Shown: positions 57,280 to 64,000 of the stretch, in pieces | Numbering within the stretch: position 1 is the first letter of the stretch | Layout of the letters: every line of letters starts with the position of its first letter | Source: Mariannaea sp. PMI_226 | Taxonomy: Eukaryota; Ascomycota; Sordariomycetes; Hypocreales; Nectriaceae | Reading direction: 5' to 3' | NCBI GenBank assembly: GCA_024336345.1 | Contig: JANFOG010000004.1 | Span: 3,038,001-3,102,000, forward strand | DNA: 64,000 nt | Translations under genes and position numbers: made by a program | Notes under the pieces: generated by a model | What the model saw: only the letters and a program-made list of their open reading frames with translations | Databases searched by the model: none | What the model was told of the DNA's origin: nothing

Positions 57280-58475
57280 ATGCTTCGCAAAAAGGATACC
57301 ATGACCATCATCACGCCCATTCCGAGCTTCATCCCCCGCCAGCTCGCTCTCGACATCCTCCATTCCCACGGCGAGGTCATCACCCTCAACCCCCTTGTCC
57401 TCGACTACAAGCCCATCTCCGCCCCTCGCGATGCTCTCTCCGACGAATTTTTCTCAAGCTGGTACTCCATCACGGAGCGCATTCAGGTATGTCCTTGGCA
57501 CAATTGGATCCAAAGTTGTTGACGTCATATTGATGGTGATGTTTTTTTTTTTGGCAGTATATTCCAGGCATGGGCAAGGTTGGCTCAGGAAAGATCAGTT
57601 TTAATGGATGTTTCCATGACATGCCCTGGGGCCTTCAAACACACATTTATGCGCCCATGAACATTGACATGCGAAATCGTTATCGCATCCAGGGCAATCA
57701 GCCAGGCATTGAGGCCCCAGAGGTCACCGAAATTGGGCTTGAAGAGCTCGGCGCTCCCAAGGACGGACTGTACCTCCGAGAAGATATCGATATCAAGTGT
57801 AACATCACCATGATGTCGTTTGTCAAGTCCGAAATGAAGAAGGCTAGCAAGGAAATGGTGGGGCGCATGATCAAGAAGGCTGAGCTGCTGGACGCTGGTG
57901 TGCTCAAGGCCATGTTCCAGGATGGGAGATTAAAAACCATCAACCCCGCCGACCGTTCCGACGGCACTCAGGAGTTTCTCCGCCGGCCAACCATGCAGCA
58001 ACAGCAGGATCCATACGGCGTCGCTCCAGGCCCAGCCAGCCCCAGTTTGCAATACCAGCAGCCCCAGCAATCCCCCTCGTACCCCCAGTATTCTCGACCT
58101 GGCACCAGCTCGTCGCAGAACGGTTACCAGAATCCGTATAATCCCCAGCCAACGCCTTCTCCCCAGTACCCAGGCTCTCCGCCACCGCACAAGATGGACG
58201 GTCAGGGATTTGCTATGGAGCTCCCAGGGGACTACTACCACGCGAGCGCATCTCGATCACCCAGCGTGCACCACGCACAGCACAGCCCCGGCTTCAGACA
58301 CTCAGGCATGTCGCAGGGATCAGATCCGCGATATTCACTGCCTCATCCCAGCCCGGGGCTTCAGCCGCCCGCCTACCTTGCACAACCGTACGGGCAGCAG
58401 CAGCAGTCGTTTGTGGCTGAGCTGGCGGCTCCTGTTGAGACGCGAGAGGAGTATCAGACCGACCGCAAGTATTGA
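57280..58475 (+). CDS. DUF7053 domain protein with Pro/Gln-rich tail
   Basis: A fungus-specific protein of unknown function. Two exons (57280-57486, 57558-58475) give 374 aa. The first 175 or so residues form a folded domain I recognise as DUF7053, with IPRQLALDILHSHGEVI, YIPGMGKVGSGKISFNGCFH and LREDIDIKCNITMMSFV. A basic helix (MKKASKEMVGRMIKKAELLDA) follows. From about residue 220 on, the chain is low-complexity, rich in Pro, Gln, Ser and Tyr, and probably disordered. No signal peptide or membrane segment is visible. No neighbour suggests a role. Confidence 0.88.
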
Positions 58476-59271
58476 AGAGCCTTTTTTATTGTGTTTTGCG
58501 GAGTTTTGCTAGCAATGAAAATGGCCAATTATATCCTTCGGCGATTTGGAAATAAGATATACAATGGGGATGTTTTTGATTCCCCAGGACAAGGTAAAAT
58601 GGACAGGCGTTCAGGATTTTGATTGGATCACAACGCACTCATTGAGACTTTTTAAGATACACACTATTCAAGAACTCGTTTCTCAAACTTCATACCCGTT
58701 TGCAATGATTCGTGTCACATTGCCTATTTGTGCGCTATCTAGGTATTGAATAAAACAACAATAATGAACCACTTTGTAGCAAATGCCCATTGTTTTCGGC
58801 CGGGCCTTTACATCCACCCCACCAGATCTTGCTTCGTTCTTATGGCTCCTTCTGTTCCGATATAAATATTTGCTTGGTTCGTAATGAGCAACATATTTCT
58901 TCGTTTCTCGATACAAAAACACAATTCATCATCATTCGTACCTGGTTAAGACTCACGGTCCGTCATTTGACACGTACAAGGTATGTCATGTACACCCATA
59001 CTTGGGCGAGTTGCGTTTGCTCACCTACCATCTACGATGGAGCAATAGAGCCAAACAACACTCTCGTTCCCCGCTACCTCTTCCAAACCATTCTTCTGCT
59101 TAGCAGCCAATGCCAAAACAGTTCGGAGTTGAGCAAACGCCAGCCCTGTTTTTGCAACGAGACAAACGCTCTTTCATTCATTTTTCCTGAGCCCAGATCC
59201 CCGTTTCCCCCCAGAAATACCGACAAACGCTTTGAATCCTGACCGTGTCGGTCACAAGGCACGATTTCACC
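58476..59271. other. Gap before the unknown 272-aa gene
   Basis: No gene seen; 3' region of the DUF7053 gene and promoter/leader of the next gene. Confidence 0.55.
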
Positions 59272-60090
59272 ATGTCCAACACCAATGCAAATGCCGGAAC
59301 CTTTGATATTTTCGAGAAGCCTAACCTCCCTAGGGCCCCCAATGGCCAAGGCGAAGGGGAGGTCAATCCATCTTGGTTTGAGCAGGATGATGAAGCAAAA
59401 GTGCCGCTGAGGCCCTTGGGGCGACCCATTCACGCCAAAGAGACCGTCAGTTCGTACTCCTTTTTCACCCAGCACCACATCTGGCTCAACCAGCTCCTCT
59501 CGGGCAACCCCAACCGCGACGAGATCATCCCACTCATCCTTCGTTACGTCACCAAGGACACCATGCGCCTCCTGCTTCCTCCTTACCACGAGGCGGTCTT
59601 CAGGGTCTTCCGCGAGATGGGCGATTCCACCCGAATGAACTGGGCCCTCGAGCCTCACGAGGAGTTCATCACCCTCGTCGAGGACGTGCCCGTGCCTCAG
59701 CCGAGCAACAACAACAAACGCTATCTGGAAAATGCCGAGCGGCTCTGGGAGCTTGGCGACAGCCTTCTCCGACAGGACAACCTCGAAGGCACGGAGCTCA
59801 TGCGAATGTCTACCGACTTTCTCGTCAGCCATGAGTACTTCAAGCGCAGGGAGTTGTACATAAGGGACAAGGTGACGATGGTCAACATCGCCGCCAGCCA
59901 AATCACCAAGCTAGCCAAGACGCACAACATCAATTTCGATGAGCTTCGGAAGGCTATTCAGCAGGAGATGAAAGAGCAGTCTCAGCGCCAGCGAACTGGG
60001 GTGAACCCAGGCCCTGCTTCTCAACCTCGTGAGGATCTTGAGCGCCCTCAGCGCGGCGTTGATGACACTCAGTCTGATGGACGTCTGTAA
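59272..60090 (+). CDS. Hypothetical protein, 272 aa
   Basis: I do not recognise this protein. A single open frame starts at ATG 59272 (MSNTNANAGTFDIFEKP) and ends at 60090. It is hydrophilic, has no signal peptide or membrane segment, and its middle and end look helical, with a charged stretch near NAERLWELGDSLL and a C-terminal QEMKEQSQRQR tail followed by a disordered acidic end. Balanced composition and a clear start argue that it is real; a 275-aa frame on the opposite strand covers the same DNA but reads like a shadow. No function is proposed. Confidence 0.72.
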   Translation: MSNTNANAGTFDIFEKPNLPRAPNGQGEGEVNPSWFEQDDEAKVPLRPLGRPIHAKETVSSYSFFTQHHIWLNQLLSGNPNRDEIIPLILRYVTKDTMRLLLPPYHEAVFRVFREMGDSTRMNWALEPHEEFITLVEDVPVPQPSNNNKRYLENAERLWELGDSLLRQDNLEGTELMRMSTDFLVSHEYFKRRELYIRDKVTMVNIAASQITKLAKTHNINFDELRKAIQQEMKEQSQRQRTGVNPGPASQPREDLERPQRGVDDTQSDGRL

Positions 60091-60918
60091 ACATATTTCG
60101 GTTATTTTTTGCCATGAGCGACAACAGCACTTTGCTTGGCTTGCCGTCTCTAACAATGAGTGTCCAATCAAAGGAAAACTCTCGGCGATGAGGTTTGCAA
60201 CACCTGTTTAGCAGGTATTTCTCTGTCGCTAATTTTAAACGCAAGTTCAGTTCATGGAAAGGGGATGGCAACATGGAATCCTGGTATGAGGGCGAGAAAC
60301 GAGAAGTGAAGGGACCTAGGGAGCTAGATTTGTAGATGAGCTCAGTTGTATCCTAGGAAGGTATTCACGTAAAACAAACGTTGGTTGACTGACCACCTCA
60401 TGTTGCCAAAGGAAGTGAAGTGAAGTAATAAGATCTGTGTTACTATATTTCCATTCCAAAAGCTCCGCATGTGTCAAGATCAGACTGCTTTTATCTCAGG
60501 ATACTGCAAGCAAAACTGGATCTAAAGAGATATAAGAAAGTAATAAGGAGGTAGACCAAGACTCTTGATCGGTTGTTGGGCCATTCGGGCCATGTGCCTC
60601 GTATGATCGGAGAGGCTGCTGAATTGGCCGAAGTTCAACTCTCAGACATGATGTTACTCAATCTGGACAAATCAACCCGTTGAGAACTTTGCATACACAC
60701 TGAGTTACACGATTCACCGTGTCTTACGAATGGCTCAAAGCTGAATTTGTGGGAACATTGGCGCAACAGAAGAGTTATGGTACCCGGCAACCAAACAAGG
60801 GCAGATTCACGACGTACACCTGGGACATCGGACCAGAGATAGTCATTACAACGCAATAAATAAATCTGTCTATCAATTTTAGGGGGTATCTAAATAAGAA
60901 TTGGTCCAATCTAATATA
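60091..60918. other. Convergent 3' region before the TDT transporter
   Basis: No gene seen in 828 bases between two converging genes; only short frames. Confidence 0.55.
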
Positions 60919-62166
60919 TTACCGTCTGTCCTCATCCCGTCCAGGCCAGAGGATCTTTTTTAACCATATTGCGCGGATCTGGGCAGTGAACACAACAAAC
61001 CACATTACCACAAGAATCACCGTCATGGCACTCGCCAACCACTCGATGCCTGAGCTCTCAAACTCTTCCCCTATGGACGCCGTCGCGAGTGTGAAGCCTA
61101 CGTTGGGGAAGACAAAGGCCCACCACACCATGGAGAAGCGCAGCCTCCATTTGATCCCGACGGCAAGCACAGCGAAGAGGCTGAAGCCGAAGAACCATAG
61201 GCCGACACACCAGATCCAGACTCCAGCCCAGTCAGCTACGATACGTAGCACTTCAGCAGCCATGGGGTGTTTCGCAAAAAATCCATAGTCCTCTGGGATG
61301 GCGCGTGCCATTCCTATCAGGGCGACCGTGGTGTAGCCCGCCGGACCAACAGCCATGAACATGCCTGGCCTCATAGGCGGCGCTGGCAGGCCGTCTTGCA
61401 TCAGTCGACCAAGATAAAGAGGGAAAATCAGCATCGCGACAGTCCACCCGAGGCCCTGGTATGTAACACCCGCAACAAGCATCGGGAGGCGTTGATCAGG
61501 TGGCTGCGACGGCATGATGGCTGCCGAGACCGTACCTGTGAGCATTGCAGGGAATATGGGCAAGATCCAGGCCGGCGTCATGGAGTGAATGGGTAAGTGG
61601 GCTCCGTTGAAGAGGACGAAGAATTGAACAACGGCGGAAATGGTTGACGCGGCCGTGTATATCCAGAAGCAAACCCTCAGCGCCACGGGTAACCAGGGAC
61701 CGCAGGCCGGAACGCCGTAGATGGCGCTGTTGGAGAGAATCGTGGCCACGCTCAGCAGCGAGCACGGGAAGAACAGGCCTTCGGTTGGATGCATCAAGCT
61801 GGCCTTCAATGCCGGCGGGGACGAAATGAACCGGAACGTCATGCCGGCTACAAGACCGAGGAACAGCACAATGGTGAGTAGGAAAAATATCTTGCCGATG
61901 ACATCAAGGCCTCGGAAGCGGTGAGGCGTCCCATGGAGCAGCAGCGCAATGCCGCCCGTACCCATCACGAGAGTAAACCATGCCCAGGTGAAGTGTCTCA
62001 AGCGCTCATAGAGCAAGACGCGATCCAGTGCATCAGCCGACCTGAGGCGCTGGTCCGCAGCGCGGGTGTGGCCCTCTTCCCAGTCATCTTTCTTCAGGCG
62101 ATCCATGTGGGCGAGTGGAAGCCAGCGGTCAAAAGCTGACTTGTGGCTGGAATCTGAGAGTAGCAT
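60919..62166 (-). CDS. TDT-family transporter (malic acid/C4-dicarboxylate type)
   Basis: A polytopic membrane protein of the tellurite-resistance/dicarboxylate transporter family, which includes fission yeast Mae1 and yeast Ssu1. Single minus-strand exon, 415 aa, normal length. About 55 hydrophilic residues precede the first helix; the family start motif HFTWAWFTLVMGTGGIALLL is followed by around nine to ten hydrophobic segments, and the C-terminus is short and basic (ILWPGRDEDRR). Members move C4-dicarboxylates such as malate or, in Ssu1, sulfite across the plasma membrane. GVPACGPWLPVALRV and PAWILPIFPAMLTGT fit the malate branch better than Ssu1 by eye, but the substrate is inference. Confidence 0.9.
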   Translation of the reverse strand: MLLSDSSHKSAFDRWLPLAHMDRLKKDDWEEGHTRAADQRLRSADALDRVLLYERLRHFTWAWFTLVMGTGGIALLLHGTPHRFRGLDVIGKIFFLLTIVLFLGLVAGMTFRFISSPPALKASLMHPTEGLFFPCSLLSVATILSNSAIYGVPACGPWLPVALRVCFWIYTAASTISAVVQFFVLFNGAHLPIHSMTPAWILPIFPAMLTGTVSAAIMPSQPPDQRLPMLVAGVTYQGLGWTVAMLIFPLYLGRLMQDGLPAPPMRPGMFMAVGPAGYTTVALIGMARAIPEDYGFFAKHPMAAEVLRIVADWAGVWIWCVGLWFFGFSLFAVLAVGIKWRLRFSMVWWAFVFPNVGFTLATASIGEEFESSGIEWLASAMTVILVVMWFVVFTAQIRAIWLKKILWPGRDEDRR

Positions 62167-64000
62167 GTGTATTAAATATACGTACGTGGTGTTTTTTTTA
62201 GGGGGGGTCGGGGCCGGAGGGCCAAAAAAACAGAGTAAAACAAGACAATGCTAAATAAACAAGGACGAGTGAATGAAGTTTGTTGGGATTGTGCGAGCAC
62301 GCTCGCGAGCCCAAAGGACGCACCGTTAGACGTGGCAGCGCGGAACTAGACGATGGATGCAGGACAATAAATAATAAAATAATAATAATGAAAATAAAAT
62401 GATATGTTTCATATCGTTCTATTTATATATACCATGCAGAATACAGATTAGAAAGTAGCTACTTGCGGGACGTACTTCATTGATAAGATAACAGAGCCAA
62501 TGGGCCACCATGAGTTAAGGTTTCAAGTCGCCGATACTGCCCAAGTTAGGAAATACTTTCGTAGTGATTGCTATTAGCCGGGTAAAAGGACAGGGTTCAA
62601 TAGTGCCTATGGATAGTATTATTAAAAAAAATTAATATTCAGCTTGGTGAGCTGTCAAAGACCGTTCGGCAGGCATATTCCAATGGATTTAAATGGATAT
62701 TAAGCATCCCCCCCCGTACAGCCGTGGCTTCACTGAACCTTCGGAAATGGTTCTCCGCGTACTGAACTTTATCCTTGCATGTTGTCATGTTACCTTGAAA
62801 ACAATACGTAGATAATATCTATAAAATATATGTGTTTGTTTTTTCGTAGACAAAGACAAAACGATAATGAATACTCTTGCGCTCCTTCCTAGCTCCACAG
62901 TTCAGTCAAGGTGCGCGCCGTTATTAGAGAAAACTTATGCCGGGATTACGGGCAACATAGCTGGTGAAGGTGCCCGAAATATGGGCAACCCAATCACGCT
63001 GACCATCACAAAAAGGCCATCTTCATAGCATCACAGTTTTCACCTATTCAACCAAGAATGCATTTTCCTCCGAAGACTACCAACAACCAACCCAATATTG
63101 GAACCTGGACGGCTACGCCTCATTCAGAAGATGCAAACTCATGCTATTCGGAGCAGGCGTCTTCCAACTCCGGTTCCTTCGTCGAGGTATTGAGGTACCT
63201 CAACGCACTCTGCCGTACATGATGGAACGATGGCTCAGTGACAGTAATGTCTAATGCCCTCGTGAGTGAGTCCTTGGTGCTATGCAGTTTTCAAGCTGAA
63301 GGAGGTATCCGTTCCATGCCTTACATGATTGGCTCTCAACTTGGTTGAATTTTGTGGCCACATGGAAGCATCCAAGAGCTTTGTCGCTGAACTTTTACTT
63401 CCCTGAACTTACATCATCTGGTAGGGAAAAAAGGCTGCATTATGCGAAAGCCCCATTGTCTAGTCTATAAAACATGCGTGTGAGCTTGCTGCAAGCGAAC
63501 GGGTGTAGGGTGACTGAGGGTAAACCACAGGGTGAGGATGTGAAGTTGAACAACGAGTCACACACTTTTGCAGCAAGTAACAGGAATTTATGTTTTATCG
63601 TATCTCTGTATTATCTTGGGATAGTTTCATTAGGAAGAAAAATAACCCACATATACAACTACTGTAGTGAGTAATTCATTAACAATGTTGATGATCTAGA
63701 ATAGGTCAATACACCACTTGTCTAAAGATAGAACAAATATTTGAATATTGCAAGGTATTGCTGTTCATAAAGTCGTAACGCAACTACTCGAACACAAGTC
63801 ATGCTTGCACGCTGTGATCGAGATCGGTGCAAAATGAACTATCAAACCCCCCCAAACCTCCTCCACTGAATATTGTTCAGTTGGCTAATAAGAAAGACCG
63901 AAATTTGCAGCAAATGAGACATGTCCAGTCCAAAACTATAGTGAACCACCATGAGAACAAGAAATGGGCGACCATTTTCTCACATTGAATACATCAAAAA
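62167..64000. other. Right flank, no gene seen
   Basis: The transporter promoter followed by AT-rich DNA (around 62360-62460 it is nearly all A/T with AATAAAAT-type runs). No open frame here shows a known family. Confidence 0.55.

Noticed and set aside
59074..59901. 275-aa minus-strand frame opposite the 272-aa hypothetical gene
   Set aside because: Its composition (many Val, His, Leu, Gly in short repeats) looks like a shadow; the plus-strand protein has a better start and more natural composition. Transcript data could still overturn this.
1..64000. tRNA genes, rRNA, CRISPR arrays, intact transposons
   Set aside because: I looked for B-box-like GGTTCGAATCC words on both strands, spaced direct repeats and transposase motifs, and found none that held up.

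Overview
The window is nuclear DNA of a filamentous ascomycete. Genes are split by short GT-AG introns, many with CTAAC/CTGAC-type branch sites. The proteins are typical of Pezizomycotina: a fusion DhaK-DhaL kinase, a DUF7053 protein, a germinal-centre kinase and a GH47 secreted mannosidase. Sordariomycetes, perhaps Hypocreales, is my best guess from overall protein character; no sequence search was possible. I find 17 well-supported protein genes, about one per 3.8 kb. I recognised no tRNA, rRNA, CRISPR array or intact transposon.

Left part (1-27 kb), mostly core genes: a secreted class I alpha-1,2-mannosidase (GH47), an MFS exporter, saccharopine reductase of lysine synthesis (LYS9, 13 exons including a 12-nt exon and a GC-AG intron), NAD-isocitrate dehydrogenase subunit 1 (IDH1, convergent with LYS9), a GCK/Ste20-type kinase, a UBA-UAS-UIM-UBX adaptor of the p97/Cdc48 type, and the proteasome-binding HEAT protein ECM29. 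The last four all lie on the minus strand; UBX and ECM29 are two neighbouring ubiquitin-proteasome genes.

Middle (27-45 kb): a roughly 5-kb stretch without recognisable genes is followed by a three-RRM RNA-binding protein of the TIA-1/Nam8/Csx1 type. It seems to carry an unusually long 5' leader with up to five introns. Next comes the most interesting block: an RpiB-type sugar-phosphate isomerase and a DhaK-DhaL dihydroxyacetone/erythrulose kinase transcribed divergently, and a triosephosphate-isomerase paralogue whose usual substrate-binding Asn is Ser. Kinase, TIM-like isomerase and RpiB-like isomerase are the three steps that take L-erythrulose to D-erythrose 4-phosphate in known erythritol pathways (bacterial EryH/EryI and LerK/LerI/DerI; Yarrowia EYK1/EYI1/EYI2). 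I read this as a tetritol (erythritol/threitol) catabolic mini-cluster. No polyol dehydrogenase or regulator was recognised beside it.

Right part (45-64 kb), accessory-looking with long gaps: a berberine-bridge-type FAD oxidoreductase, a fungal fruit-body lectin (145 aa), an ERG6-type sterol C24-methyltransferase homologue, a DUF7053 protein with a Pro/Gln-rich tail, an unknown 272-aa protein, and a TDT/malic-acid-type transporter. Intergenic DNA carries short palindromic words (TACGGAGTA, ACCTAGGT) and simple repeats. All exon limits were read by eye from splice signals and reading-frame continuity; they give open frames throughout but have not been tested against transcripts.
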